Positions 1-13,400 of a stretch of DNA of 64,000 nucleotides are shown in pieces (position 1 is the stretch's first letter; every line of letters starts with the position of its first letter). The position numbers were made by a program, and so were the translations under genes. The notes beneath the pieces are model-generated. The model searched no databases and was not told the DNA's origin. It was given only the letters and a program-made list of their open reading frames with translations. Origin of the DNA: Stichopus chloronotus (Eukaryota > Echinodermata > Holothuroidea > Aspidochirotida > Stichopodidae). The stretch covers positions 17,591,111 through 17,655,110 of the forward strand of contig CM037836.1 in NCBI GenBank assembly GCA_021234535.1, written 5' to 3'.

Positions 1-294
1 GCTGAACTGGGAGCAGAAGTAGGCTCACTTCACTCTGTAAATTCACCCCTTTTTTACACTGCCGACAGAAGTGGCCACTGGGTACCACTTATGGTAGCAA
101 CATTGGATCTCAAGCCTGTATTCTTTCAAGTAATCTTGGAATATTTTACTTGCCATCCTGTATGACAAGTGTATCGTTACTCTCTGTCTGTTGAGTAACA
201 TTTGAATCACAGACGACGGTGATATTAAGTGTGATCTACTCATAAGATGACATTAGCATCACTACATCTACTGTCGTTGTAATAATGTTTCCCA

Positions 295-322
295 GGGGGA
301 GGGGGAGGGGGAAGGAGGGGGG
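295..322 (+). other. Predicted G-quadruplex motif
   Basis: Four G-runs of at least five (G5-A-G5-A-G5-AAGGA-G6) with loops of 1, 1 and 5 bases. This fits the standard G4 consensus on the + strand. Confidence 0.75.
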
Positions 323-808
323 TGTCATCGACTAGTGATGAGATGCCTGAAGGATTTGGGATCTGTGGGTAGTTATGAGAAGAAAGAACTATTGTGTAGA
401 TACTTCTAGTCTGTGTAGTTTGTCTTGGCTTGTCCTATTCTACATATAAACACCAACTAGTGGCTGCTGCTATATAGGGGGCAATGTGCAACATGCATAC
501 TCTTATAAAGTCCTGAACATCAGGTTTTCCCTCCGAGTGAACTGTAAAAATCCACTCCGCCAAGGATATATTATCCAGTCGACTATACTATACATTGCAA
601 CTGTCATCCTCCTCCTAATTTTCTGAGTCGATCACTATGTGAGTCAACAATCGAATCAAATCAGCATAGCAAATTTTCCTTGGCTGATTCAGGTGAAAGA
701 CCTTGCTAAATTTCCTGCGAACGCGATAGAAAATCTGTCGAGCATGCAGGAGCGTGCAAGGAAATTGGCATGGGGTCCAGGACTACCTTGTAGTGCCCTG
801 GCAGTGCT

Positions 809-851
809 AAGGGGTGGAACCCCTTGTGGGGGTCCAGGGGGCAAAGCCCCC
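809..851. repeat. GC-rich stem-loop cluster
   Basis: Two adjacent perfect inverted repeats: aagggg/cccctt at 809-825 and ggggg-caaag-ccccc at 837-851. The composition is quite unlike the AT-rich surroundings and looks like part of a dispersed repeat, though I see no full second copy in the window. Confidence 0.5.
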
Positions 852-1124
852 AGAAGATTTGGGGTTCCTAGCATATCAAAGGGGTTAAAACTGTTGCAGC
901 TGAGCACAAAAAATATAACTGAAAACTCGTACAGTGTTTGAAAAATCAATCATGAAAGATTAATGATAGGTTATTTGTGTAGTTGCAATATACCGTTTAA
1001 AATGTGAAGAGAAAGTGTCACTTATAAAATGTTAGAAATAAGTGAAACTTAAGTTTGATATAATGCTATCTGAATATGCAATAGGCCTAGAATAAATGTC
1101 TCAATCTTGGCAATCAGCCGTATT

Positions 1125-1845
1125 GATCATCTTATAAATCATGCAAAATAATTTTTTCTGCATAGTTTGCTTTACAGTGTGAAAGGTTTGTCAAATTAGC
1201 ATTGTGGTAGCAGAACCTGGAGTGTTCAGGATTTTGGGGTCCAAGGCCCAAATATGGACCCTATTTGCTATTTGGGTCCAAGGCCCAAATATGGGCCCTT
1301 TTATGGAATCATACAAAATGCTTCGTATGACAGATTGCATGGTATTCAGTCGAAATTGTGTTACATTACTACTATGGTAAAGGTTCCTTCAGTTTTTCAG
1401 GATTAATGATCCCATATGGGCAATATGGACCAGTGTATAAAATTATGCAAAATGTTTCTTTTCTGCATATTTTTTCTTTACTGTGGGAAAGTTTGACAAA
1501 TTAGCATTTTATTAGTGGCACCTGGGTTGTTCAAGATTTTTGGTTCCAAGGTCCAAATGGGCCGTATAAGCCCATTTATGAAATCCTGCAAAATGCTTTT
1601 CCTACAGATTGTATGGTATTCAGTTGAAATTGTGTCACGTTGCTACTACGGTAGTGATTCCTTTAGGTCGTTCAGGATTATTGGTCTCATATGGGGCCAC
1701 ATGGACCATTTTATGAAATCATGCTTTTCTGCATATTTTGCTTTTAATGTGGGAGGTTTGTCAAGTAGCATTGTGGTAGTAGAACCCTTTGTAGCATTCA
1801 ACATTTGTGGGTACAACTTACCACCATGTGTTGTAGCAATCACCT
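1125..1845 (+). repeat. Degenerate ~280-300-bp tandem repeat
   Basis: Blocks recur in the same order: ATGAAATCATGCAAAATGC, then a TTTCTGCATATTTTGCTTT block, TTTGTCAAATTAGCATT, a GTTCAGGATTTTTGG block, CCAAATATGGGCCC and ATTCAGTCGAAATTGTGT. Examples of matching positions are 1141/1444 and 1311/1586. About 2.3 copies. Confidence 0.75.
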
Positions 1846-4539
1846 ACTACCTCTGGGGTTAGTCAGGTCAGAGAGCACTGGGCAGCTTGCTATTTGGACA
1901 TTAACTCCCTGCTTGAAAATATAGGTTAACAGGGTGGGGGGGGGGGGAGGGAGACAGGCTTCAATTGATGGTCATTAACCTTCTTGCTTCCTATAGCCAT
2001 CAATCTTTTCAGAAGTTTGATAATGGACATTGCATGCTGCCCTCTTGTTCAGATAAGTACTATGGTCGTGGAGGTACTGTACATTTGACTGATCAGCATT
2101 CTTAGGGATGAAGTGGGGTCCAAACTCTTTTGGGATTAGATGAATTGTGGATTACCCTTGGTTAAGACTGAAGGACTACAGTGAAAATATTCATGCAAGA
2201 AACCACAGAGCCCATCAGGGTCTTTTTAATATAGAGGGAACTGTTGAAACAGTGAAATGGAAAAGAAAATCCACCCATGTATTCCTGCACTCGTTGTGGT
2301 GTTCTGTGAGATGTTAATTGTGGACAGTGCAGCACATCTAAAAAAAAAAACAAAAACAAAAAACATTTGGGTTCCACATACTTGATCAGCATATCTGCCT
2401 TACATGTTAGCACACAAACTCTAGATCCAGAATGTTCGCTGCGCTTTGCAAACGATCTCTTAAGGGTGTGCATTGTTGATTGGCTGGGTGTTACATAGTT
2501 CGGTGCATGTATTGTGTGACAGGTTTATATCCGTCATATGGGGCAGGGTGAACTTTGAACATGACGGATACATCTGTCATATGCAGTTAACTGGTTAAAT
2601 AGGAAGCTTTTGCCGGACACATCTGACCGATATATTCTATAAATCCACCGGGAATCCTAACTGATAAATTCACTAAAACTACAGGAAATGAGTCTAAAAT
2701 TTGAGTTTTTCATTAAATGTGGGGTGAATACACCCAAGGAAAATTTGAATCAAGATCAGGGCCTACTTTTTTTTTTTTTAAGTTCATTTTTTTTTTGTCA
2801 ATGAACAACATATTTTGAACAAACTTTTGGCTGTTTTAGCAAATTTTTCACCATGATCTTTGTAGAGTGCTCAGTCATACATAGCTGGTGCAGAGGAATA
2901 CTGTAGAGGAAAGTATATCATACTATTTCTAGGCCTGAAAAGTTTTGAAACTCAGGAAAATTGTGTGAAGTCCTGGAAAAGTCATGGAAATTTTCACAAA
3001 GTGACATTGTTCATTTCTCACTTGCAACATATCAAAATTTATTCTCTCTTGTAATATCAAAATTTGTTCTTTTTCCACCTCAGTCCAACTAGATCTATTG
3101 TTTCCTCCTCCTATTGCTTTGGACTTTTGCTGTCATAGCTCAAATGTTACTTCTTAAAGATGTCAGGAGGAATGTCATGGAAATTTTTTTTTTTTCAATC
3201 CTGGGAAAACCATCAATTAAGTCATGAACATTGATTCGCTAGAAAGTGCAGGAATCCTGGTATGTGTTAACGGTATTTCTCGTAACTACCGCGGTCATCC
3301 GTTTACAGTAAGGCAGGGAAAGATTCATCTGTTCAGTTGCCTTCTTTTTATGCTGCCTTTGTGTTTTTCACTGTATTTGAGATTCATTGAACATTAGGTG
3401 TACCGTTTTCATTGTGACCAAGTTTTGAAGGTCTCCAGCCTCTTACATCCTTTTTATCATTCAGCAGCAATCGTTTAGGATTCTCGATGAAGATTTATCT
3501 ATGTTAGAGGTTTTAGATGTGCATTAATTAATTTCTTACCCTCAGAAGGATAAGTTCCTTACCATTTAGGTAATTAGTTGAGGGCCCCCCACTATTTCCT
3601 GTCAATAGCCGTCCTCACCGGTTTTTATGCTAATCGTCTTTTGTTGTGTTTGCATTTCTATGCGCGTCTCGTACACATCTTGAGATTTGAGATATAAAAC
3701 TGATATGAGATGGTATCTTACGACCAAGTGGGAATATTTTATCCAACTTAGGAGCGTACCAGTTGAATAAAAAAAAAGAAGACGTTTAAGTATGCATGGC
3801 AATGAAAAGAAGAGCATCTATCTGTAACTGTCATCTTCTGATATCCTGCTGTTAACGAACAGGAAACCTATCTTTTATTCTTCTGTTTCTTCGTCAGACA
3901 GGCTTAATGGTAACGCTAAAACTCTGTCATAAAATGTAGTGTTTTACTTTTTTTGCTCTCTCTCCTTTGGGCCTTGAGTAAATTTTTGATACATCTATTA
4001 TTTCCATCTCCAGTTCAGGAAATTGAGCATTGCTTATCAGGAAGTAGAACGACCAAACCGCTAAAAAAAAACGTTTCGTTTTGCCATTTGCTTGATCAGG
4101 GAAGTAACATGTGGAGAGATATCCATGGCATCTGACACCACTTAAAGGAATCTATTTTATATTGTGCTAGTGTATGTGACATTATTCGAACAATTTCATT
4201 CCTAGTAAGGGTTAACTGACGTGGTTTTAGGGCTGCCAATGCTTTCATACCAACTTCATCTAATATCCGATCTGATATGGTTGCTAACAATGCTGATTAC
4301 ATCGTTTCACTGTGTGTATAATCAATCACCATTAGTATCAAATTATGTTTTTTTTGTCAAGCTTTTGCCAATTCCCAAATCATTTCAAAATTTACACATA
4401 TTAGTAAAAGAGCCCTCATGAATGACAAAAGAGCCCCTTGAACACATTCAGGCTGGCTTTTTTTGATTCCTTGCCGAATGCTGAAGGAATCTATGCAATG
4501 GTGATGTAGTGTGTGTGCACGTCTGTGTATGTGTATATG

Positions 4540-5290
4540 TGACACTGCATGTAAACACGGTATCTTGAGAAGGGTAATCATCACTGATCTCACACTTATC
4601 AGGTGGGTTGGTCATACTGAGTGAATGATCACCATTGTTTTTGGTGGTGGTCAAATGTCATTTGAGGTCACTAGAGGTCAAACTGTGAAAATCTTGTAAA
4701 CACAATATCTCCAGACGGGTAATGCTGACTGACGACAGACTTGATGTGTGGATCGAGCATACTGGGGGATGATCCCTGTTGTTTTCGACAGAGACCAAAG
4801 GTCATTTGAGGTAACCTAGTTGTCAAACTGGGAAAACATGGTAAACACTATATCTTGAGAAGGGTAAGAGTGGGGGCACCTCATATTTACCATGTGGATT
4901 TCCCATATTGAGAAGATGATATCCATTGATTTTGTTGAAGGTCAAGCACATTTGGAGTCACCAGAGATCAAAGGGTCAAAATCATGTCACCTCTTGTATC
5001 TCCAAAAGAGGACCTGTGAGTGATCTCACATACTTTGCATCTATGGCTCATATCCAGTGGTTCAGTATTCAGTAGTCAAAATCTTACTTCATCTCAAGAA
5101 GGTTAACGTCGAGAGATTTCACACTATAAGTATGTGTATTACCAACTGTTGAATAGATGACTGCTATCAGTTTTCCACCTTTTTTTTTAAGAGGAGGTGA
5201 AAGGTCATTTTGGGTTAAAGGCTCATTAATATGGTGTTTCAAGAACAATAATTGTAGCTGATCTTGTACTTGCTATGTGGGTAATTCATG
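4540..5290 (+). repeat. 145-bp tandem repeat, about five units
   Basis: Anchors GTAAACACNNTATCTYSAGA recur at 4551, 4696, 4841 and 4986 (145 bp apart), then degenerate anchors near 5083 and 5227, the fourth unit being shortened by about 48 bp. Each unit also carries GGTCATTTGAGGT-like half-sites. Confidence 0.85.
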
Positions 5291-8024
5291 TTTGTTATAA
5301 CCATATGGCAATGAATCACAAAGCCTTTTGGCTTTCTGGTTACCTTTTCTGCTGGAAAAAGGTAGTGATGGGGGATAAATTTCTTAACTTCTACCATGAT
5401 GCATGGATGAACGTGTACACAGGTGCAAATTTATTTTCAGGTTTGCTGAACATTGGTAGATGGAATTTTCTAAATTCATCAATTCAATGTTTTACATAAT
5501 GTTAGAGATCAGCTTGATCCGATGTCTGATCCGATTATCAGCTTATCCCTAATTCCAAGCTTCAGATGCACTTCCGGTTTGATTACTCCAGTTGCAGTAT
5601 AAAGAATTTAATGTTTGAAGGAATAGACGATTTGCTCCAAATTTACTGCTGCCCTCTTGTAAAGTGCAACTTTGAAATGTACTGAAATGCTAAATAGCCC
5701 AAGGAATGGGTGTCCATCACAGCTCACCACTCTCAGTCATGCAAGACAAGCAGATTGGAGCATGGCACTGTGTTATCCGTAGAAGTCCATCACTGCTACA
5801 GTACCTTCATATGTCATAGCATTACATTGACCGCACATTGTATGTACACTGTGCATCTATCTACCACAGTTTTGCTGGAAAATGTGCAACAATTAATAGA
5901 CTGCAGAATGTCATTGTTACATAGTAAGTGACCTTAGGAAGGATTAGTTCTCTGCACTGACAGTGGTGCATGTGTGGTGTATTGCCAAAGTTCAATTTAA
6001 AAAGCATGGATGTCAATTGATTAAAGGTTACAGTAGTCATATCTTTGCCTGTAGATAATAAGCGAACAGGGTTTTGTGCAAGATAAACAGTACATTAGGC
6101 ATGGAAGACTCAGATATTTTAGGTCAAGTTCTCAGGGCCTGAATAGTTGCAACTCTGAAAATTCTTGTGACTCCTAGTTAATATTTGGTGTCAGTGATGT
6201 CATGACTGCCAATTTTTGATCAGAAAATAATATATATGTAGGACCCAAATATTGTTGGTGGGTTAGAATTAGGCTTCTTGTAGTTAATTGTTAGACATAT
6301 GCTAAAGCTGATTTTAAAAAAAGAAATTCAAGTTAAAAAAAAAAAAACATTTAAATGTTCTTATTTATTAATGTTCTTATAAAATTTTCTTTGCAAAGAA
6401 AATTAGTTCCAGCCATTAGGTACACATAAAAGTCTTTTCATGGATGTTTTTATGTTAGTTTTAAATATTCCTCAGGGTGTCGTGATTCCGAGGAAAAGCG
6501 GAGTTGAGTTGTGACCAATGGCCAGGAGTCATGTCTCCGAAGTAGAGTGATGTGACCTGCCCAAGCCTGATACATAGTAGCAGCAGTGAATGTGGGAGGG
6601 GGGGGGGTTCTCGGGACAGATTTCCAAGCACTCTCGAGCAGGCTCCTAGCCGTGGGGCGGGAGACACAAGCTCCCCAAACCTTTTCAAAATTCTGTGAAT
6701 AAATGGTCCTGCTTTTTCAAATACAAATCGAGGAAGAAAAAATGGAAATTTTGCACCTAGAGCCCTTGAAAAAGGCCCTTCCCTGAGACTCCTTTCTCAG
6801 ACTGGCCAAGACTTTACCATTAAGGCCCCTCCCCAAATTGGTTAGTCTTGCTACAGGCATATACTTGCAGAGGTGATAGTGCTGCAGTGTGCCAAGTGTT
6901 ATCGTATTCAAAGTTCCGCTCAACGAAAAGTTTTTTTCTAAATAGTCCTACGCAGATACTCAGTGATACCTTTTGCTTGAGAGTTAATTGCGATGGATGA
7001 AACAGTCTTATCAGGCAAGAGGTTGCAGTGCTTTGACGAATGTGAAATTTGTACATAGCGATTTCTGGTATGAAATTTGGTTTTATGGCTCTATGGGCAG
7101 CTGGCTGTTTGTACAGCTGCATGTGTGTAAAGTATCGTCTTTGACATGGCTCACATCAAAGAGTGTGTCAAATTAAGTGTGAAAATTAGTTTACTTTGTA
7201 TAAAAGAACTCATCATTTGTGGTAGAAGGTTTTTGGTGATTTAGAAATGTTGTATATGCTGTATATTTCTAAGATCTTTATTAGTAATTGTGCAACTGCA
7301 GTTAGAGTTAAGATGTCAATTATTCCCTGCAGGAATTGTAAGCCATCTGCAATGTCACCTGAAATGTGTTGATTTGGTAAATGTGATGACTGATTGTTAT
7401 ATGCGCTCAGTATGAATCATGGACTCATTTGCATGTTAGCAACCATGAGTTTTCAACGTGAGAATGCTCGCGTCTCTGGTGCCAGACAAAATGTGAGTTG
7501 CACATAAATGTATGAGCTGTTATTTTCATGCTCATCTGTTGGGCAAATATCTTAAATATGTTGGAGGGGATGCCACCAATTTGGTGGTCAGTATCCGTCG
7601 GCAAGTAATGATCACTCATTCTCATCAGTCCCAACCCAAGTGGAAGCGATATCCATTATGGAATTCTTGCTAAATTAACACAAAATTTCAGTTTTCTGCA
7701 AGGACCCCTTGTTCTTTTTGACACTTATGCATTCCTGTCAAATACACACAGAGGATCTCCTCCCGAAAGTGACAAAGATTAATGAGCCTAGCCGCAACTT
7801 TGTGGAGGAAAGTTGCCATCTTTGTTATCAGACAATGTAAACTTTTCTTTTTAGAAGTTGTTTCGGAGCCATGTTTGACATTATCTGTATATCCGCGCTC
7901 AAGGCCACCCAAACGGTCACATTTGCAAATGTGGTTGACCACGAGCAAACTAAAATTGCCACCCCTCTTTTGTTTTTCTTTTGTTTACATTACATTAAAT
8001 TTCTCAAACAGAAATTCATTCTTA

Positions 8025-8600
8025 AAGGTCATGTGATGTGATCTAGAAAAGAGCTGGCTCGATTCCAAAGTTGCAGAGCATGATTCTGAATGAAAATCTG
8101 TTGGAATTGTGTTTCTATTTGTCACCGTTTTTGAGATATTGCCTTTCAAAGTTTGATGATAATGCAGTAGACATGATGTGGAGTGTCGCACAGTGTTGGT
8201 ATTTCTTTTGTTAGGCCTTCATATATTATCTCTTAATTACTGGGTTTCACATCGGTAAGTGATATCAATATTTTAAAGAAGGAAATACATGCTTTCAAAA
8301 CAAAACCCTCGGGGCATGTAAAATTCTCAATTGTCCTTGAAATAAAGGTTAAGTAAACAAAGGATAACATGAGATATACCATTCGAGTCCCCCATCTCAC
8401 GTCATAAATTTGCATACGTAGACAATGTTTATTCATGGTGCAGGTGTAAGACAGAAACTTGCCTGTAAAGTCGTCATAGGTCGAGGGCTTTTAGTGGAAT
8501 TTGTGGCTATTTTCAACATTCGTAATGATGAGTGCTGTCGATATTCCAAAATGACAGTTTTGTATCACACTATTACCTGTGAAATAAGCAGTTTTTTTTT
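8025..8600 (+). repeat. Dispersed repeat family, copy 1
   Basis: Shares ordered blocks with 21935-22460 and 42100-42675, for example ACAGTGTYRGTATTTCTTTTG, TTGTCCTTGAAATAAAGGTT and TCATAAATTTGCATAC. No TIR, LTR or long ORF is obvious, so a decayed non-autonomous element or a fragment of a longer one is likely. Confidence 0.8.
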
Positions 8601-10209
8601 CAGAATATTTAAAAGAAAGACAGTATTTAAGTTTTGTGAGAATCTTAAGAGAGATAGGGAAGCAGTATGATGATTTGAGGGCACCATACATTTGAATAAA
8701 TTTTGAACCTGTTACATTGGAGCCTTAAAGTTGGACAGAAATGCTCTTTGACATCATTTTTCAATGTCTTACAAACCAGGTTGAAGTGTTTTCACTCCAT
8801 GGTTGGCCTACTTTTACTCAATCATTCATGTTGCCTCACACTGCACTCCCATGGTTTCCCCTAAGACAACGTAAGTCCTGAAATTGACATGTCGATATTA
8901 AATTGCCATTTGTTACTTTATCACGGTCTGATGGGTGGAAATTGTAAAATATATATGAAGTATGACAATGTCAAAATCAGGTCAAAGGCAGTTCAGAGTG
9001 CCGAAAGTCATATCTATCGACAATGTAGTAATTTAGATCAGTTCAGTTGATTTTTTTTTTTGAACCTCTGATCTTTTGAGGCACCACAGCTCAGTGAGAG
9101 ATCAGACCTTTTATAGATCTTGATCAGTTTTCTGATGGCATCTAATCAACATTGATCAAACTTTGCACTGTAACAAGTGAAACGAGAAAGAAAGGTATTC
9201 AAAATGTGTTGATTACATTCAAGCACACACCGAGGGATTTGTCCCGAGAGGGGTTATAATTCTGGGGACAGACTGTAGTCCCTGGTGGGGGCTCCAAGAA
9301 AACCATCAATTCTAGGCACTTAAAATGGCTTCTGTGAGGCTATTTTTCAACCCCTTAGATGGCAACAAACACTCAAGACCAATTAACTCTAAATTTGCTG
9401 TAATTGTATGCATTTGAAATCTTTGAGCTTGAGATTTAAGGGCTAGGCCTATAGGCATGGGCCTAACGACCAGCAAGCGAGTCCTTTTCTACGAATAAGC
9501 AGCGTCTTGATTTTTTTTCCTTATTTTTTCCTTCTACAAAATTTCCTCCTTAGGCCACATCTCTTTCAAATATTCGTCTACTGCAAATTCTGTGTCATAT
9601 TATTGGCTTGGCCCTCAGTACCATGACAAATGTTTTACCACCGCACACTATGCTTACGTTATGTAGACTGAGACAATGCATACTGTACCTAGTACTTACA
9701 TCTGAACTGTGATTAATTGTGACTTGTGTGGCCTTGTGCGGCAACATAAAAGACATGTGGGCGCCCGTTGCCCAGACATACTGGTAATGAACAATAGAGG
9801 GACATCCTAATTGGAATTTCACGAGATTTGTTTCTTTTCATTTTACTCAGTTTTGTGAATTCGTTTGTCACTTTGGATCATGGGGGGTTTGAACACCTAC
9901 ACCCCCCTGCCTTGGTTATGCCACTGATAATGTATGGTGTTTATAGCCTCCTTCAATTCGATTGCATGAGCCCAAATGTTAGATGTATGTCAATGATTCT
10001 GATGTTTATATCTGGAAGTTTCTCATCCCATCAGTGAATCTGGTCTTCCACATGATTAGGTCTGTATCTGAACTTGAACAGGACAATTAGTGTAAATGAA
10101 TAGCTTTGGCAAGCTTATAGTGACCCGCCATGATGGGGCCATTTTTTATTGTGTGTGTACTTTTTCATTAAAATGCTGGACATTATTTCTTTTTTTTAAT
10201 TCCAATTAG

Positions 10210-10403
10210 GAGATCTGTTTGACATGCTACTTCCGATGTTGAGCATCTACAATGAATATGTACGAAACCACCACTTCAGCTTGCAGGTCCTCGCAGAGTG
10301 CAAACAGCATGCAGGCTTCAATACTGTATTAAAGCAATATGAAGCCAAACCCGTATGTGAAGGGAGATCGTTGGAGACATTCCTCACTTACCCTATGCAC
10401 CAG
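10210..10403 (+). CDS. RASGRF: RasGRF exon A: DH domain, middle helices
   Basis: The exon opens after acceptor attag with 2 nt of a split codon (previous intron phase 1) and ends at cag|gtaatt in phase 0. It encodes 64 complete residues beginning [20 protein letters not shown] and ending [11 protein letters not shown]. This matches the RasGRF DH segment that precedes conserved region 3, where LETFLTYPM is a family hallmark. Residues 1-65 of the visible protein. Because it starts in mid-codon at least one exon must lie 5' of the window or be an undetected one within 1-10209. Confidence 0.95.
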
Positions 10404-13400
10404 GTAATTTCCTTTAACTTTGACCAAAAATTTCTTCTTTACTTTAAGTTTTTTCCATTTGTTCTGCTGTACTTTTGCTGCTAGAATAAAGTTGCGATCA
10501 GCATGTCTTTTTTTTTGAAAATTTTTTGACAATTCCTAGCTTTCCCTGGATGTTTCCAAGGGAACTTTCATTCATTATCATTTTAATACAAAAACAACTC
10601 CCTTTTTGTCTTGCTTGTATCAAAGTGTGACAGCAGGAAATTGAGATATTTCCATACATCGCATCTAAACGCTTCAATGGAACTCATATATTACAGATGA
10701 TATTGTCAGTCTGTTGTGTCCACAGCCATCAAGGAAATTTGAGGGAAAGTAGGAGCATGGACTGTGGTTCCGGCGTTATGTCGTAAAAAATGCTTTGTTC
10801 ACATTTTTATTAAACATGCTTTTCATCATGCTCTCAGTTTTGCATCCAGTGTCTCCTTGGCCATTACCATGTTGACAGTTTTCTCTCAATAGACTCTGTT
10901 CACTAGTGTTGATTGTAGTGATAGTCACGTTCGCATTCAGCGAACTGATCGTGGTGGCATGTCCTTGTTTCCAAACACGATGAAGACGGTTATAACTGGT
11001 GTTTGCGCTAACGTGCTGGATTGAGTGACTCCTGCTTTCGTCTCCTGAATCCTGCACAAAGATAAATCTTATGCTGGAAAATCCTGCACACTTTTCCATG
11101 GCTGAGTACATAGCCACAATTACAGACTTGCACACAATTAATTGCAATAGAATCTTTACCAACTGACAAGTCCCTTTCTGATTTTGAAAATCCCTCCTAT
11201 TTTTTTTTTAGAGAGGGATTTCTCTCCCAGATTCAATTCCTTAGCACAAACACTGGTCGTAACTGATTTTGATTGCTGGTAAATGACCATTGCATGGGAT
11301 AAACATGGAAAAGGGGAAAAAAAAATGGCAACGCAGTAAAACTCAAAGATTGTCGTGAAGTATCAAAAATCATCATGGAACGATAGAACACAATCATGAA
11401 ATATTGAATATGGTCAAGAAATACAATAGTTGTGGAAATGTTTTAGATAAAATCTAGGAGAAATAAACTGATTAAAAACCCTGGCAACTGGTGTCGAGAT
11501 TTTACAAGCGCCCATGCCTTCTTGCCTCTCAGGCTTACAGCATGCCAACTTGTAGGGAAAAACAGGTTGCAACCAAAGTATGATTGTTAGGTATCCAATT
11601 ATAACAATTGTCTTGTTTTGTTTGAAATACTGTAAAAGCTTGCATACCGCATAGTGGCTACACACTTTTGTCTCTGACCACGTGACTTGCCAACTAATGA
11701 AGCAACTTTCGTCTTGAAAAGTTTGGTCGTTGCAGAAAGAGTTTCATTGATAAACTCATAATAAGGTGACTGGTTACGTTAATCCTACCTTGTTTAAATT
11801 TTTAGTTGTTTCCTAAACTTTGCAGTTAATGATGTAAATTTTTTTATCTCAGTTAAAAGTGGTTAAATTCCTTTTTTTCTCTCTTGTCACAGGATCTCAA
11901 ACTCTGTAATCACTGACTGTATTGCACTACCACTCCCGGTTGTCGATTTAATAAAGAAGTATAGTTTTGTTCAATGAATGATGTTTCCAATAACTGCCTT
12001 TCCCCTTGGGTGAGATTACTATCTTCCAGACTAACCTATTCTTTTCGTCTGCTTTTCATTTGCCTTTTGCCGAATGTAGGTGCCTCGATACATCATAACC
12101 TTGCACGAATTGCTCGCCCACACCCCCCACGATCACGTGGAACGGAGCAGCCTTGAACATGCCAAGAACAAGCTCGAGGAATTGTCCTTGGTGAGTATCC
12201 CGCTGTAAGACAAAAATTTACATCATCTTTCATGATAATTGCAGGCATTTGAGAACTTTGAGCGTATTCAACGTTTGGATTATGACATATGTGATCACCT
12301 TAAGAGTGACTTGAAATGTCATCATATATATCATGGGAGCTAGAAAATAATAGTCAAGCTGACAAAATGTAGTCTTTAGTGGGTTGCATTCACATCTTGC
12401 AGTCCATATGGCTGGGTATAACAAAGATATGTGTTAGTTGTCTTGTCCATGCACATAGACATCGAGAAAAAGGGCTCAGATAGTCTCTGTAGTGGAACCA
12501 TGCAACTGGGGTCTATTCAGTGGGAATGGAAGGGAGCTCATGGTTCACACAGCAGAAAAATTATGCAGGGTTGAAGAATAAAAAGGAAGGTCTGCATGGG
12601 AGACGAACCAAAGAAGTAAGAGCCTTGTCCCATTTTGATCAAGAAAAGGGCAGATGTTAATGACAGAAAAAAAGTAAGGGCTGGAGTCTTATCCGTTTGG
12701 GTTGAGAAAGGGAAGAGTAAAAAAGGAGAATTAACCAAAGATAACGACATTGTGAAGTGATTGGCGATGGTGCATGAAATGTTGAAGGTACATTACTTAC
12801 AAACTTTCTGTCAGCGAATATATGTTTTACACTCTGCTCTGTTGGTTCTAAGACCTATTGTTGACTGGCTTCACTTATTCATGATGGTAAAAGTTTTGAC
12901 ATAAACTGAAGTCTTGTGCATTGACCAGGACACTGATGTCCATATATTAGCATAGATGAGTATGTAGATGAATACTGATCATGAAAATGACAAACATAAA
13001 AGGATGTGTGAACATTTTTGAAATTTGAGAGTGAACTTGTATTGTTTGTTTTAATCACAATGATTGACTGGTAGCGTCATGTTGCTGACCTCACTTTAAT
13101 GGGTTCGGTTACAACATTTTATTCAACTTTTTGCCACCATCATCCATTTTATTGAAACAATTTTAGGCATGATTGGTTATTTTTAAAACCTCAGTTGGGC
13201 AGAATGTATTTGGTCACAGGAATTCCCTCATTCACTCTCAATTTTAGTACCATTTCTGGTCATTGGGAGAAGCACATTTGATAAACAAATTGTCCACATG
13301 TGATAGGCAATGATTAATTTTGATGACAGAGTTTATGGAAATATGGGATAAATGGAACTTGCATGTTTTTCATGTTTTGAAATTTCACTACTGGCTCGAA

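Larger units (their letters stand above)
1..10209 (+). other. RASGRF: Intron (and possibly undetected exon) upstream of exon A
   Basis: Exon A begins in mid-codon, so the sequence just before it is intronic. I searched the open frames here for the N-terminal DH half, IQ and PH1 and found none. It contains a G-rich tract (295-322), a GC hairpin cluster (809-860), two tandem repeats and one dispersed repeat copy, listed separately. The remaining sequence is AT-rich with no recognisable coding content. Confidence 0.7.

Noticed and set aside
639..941. 100-codon open frame through the GC-rich hairpins
   Set aside because: Frame openness follows from the GC-rich repeat; both strands are open here and nothing matches a known family.
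10776..11162. 128-codon minus-strand open frame in intron A-B
   Set aside because: No recognised domain, no splice or promoter context, and composition like the surrounding intron.
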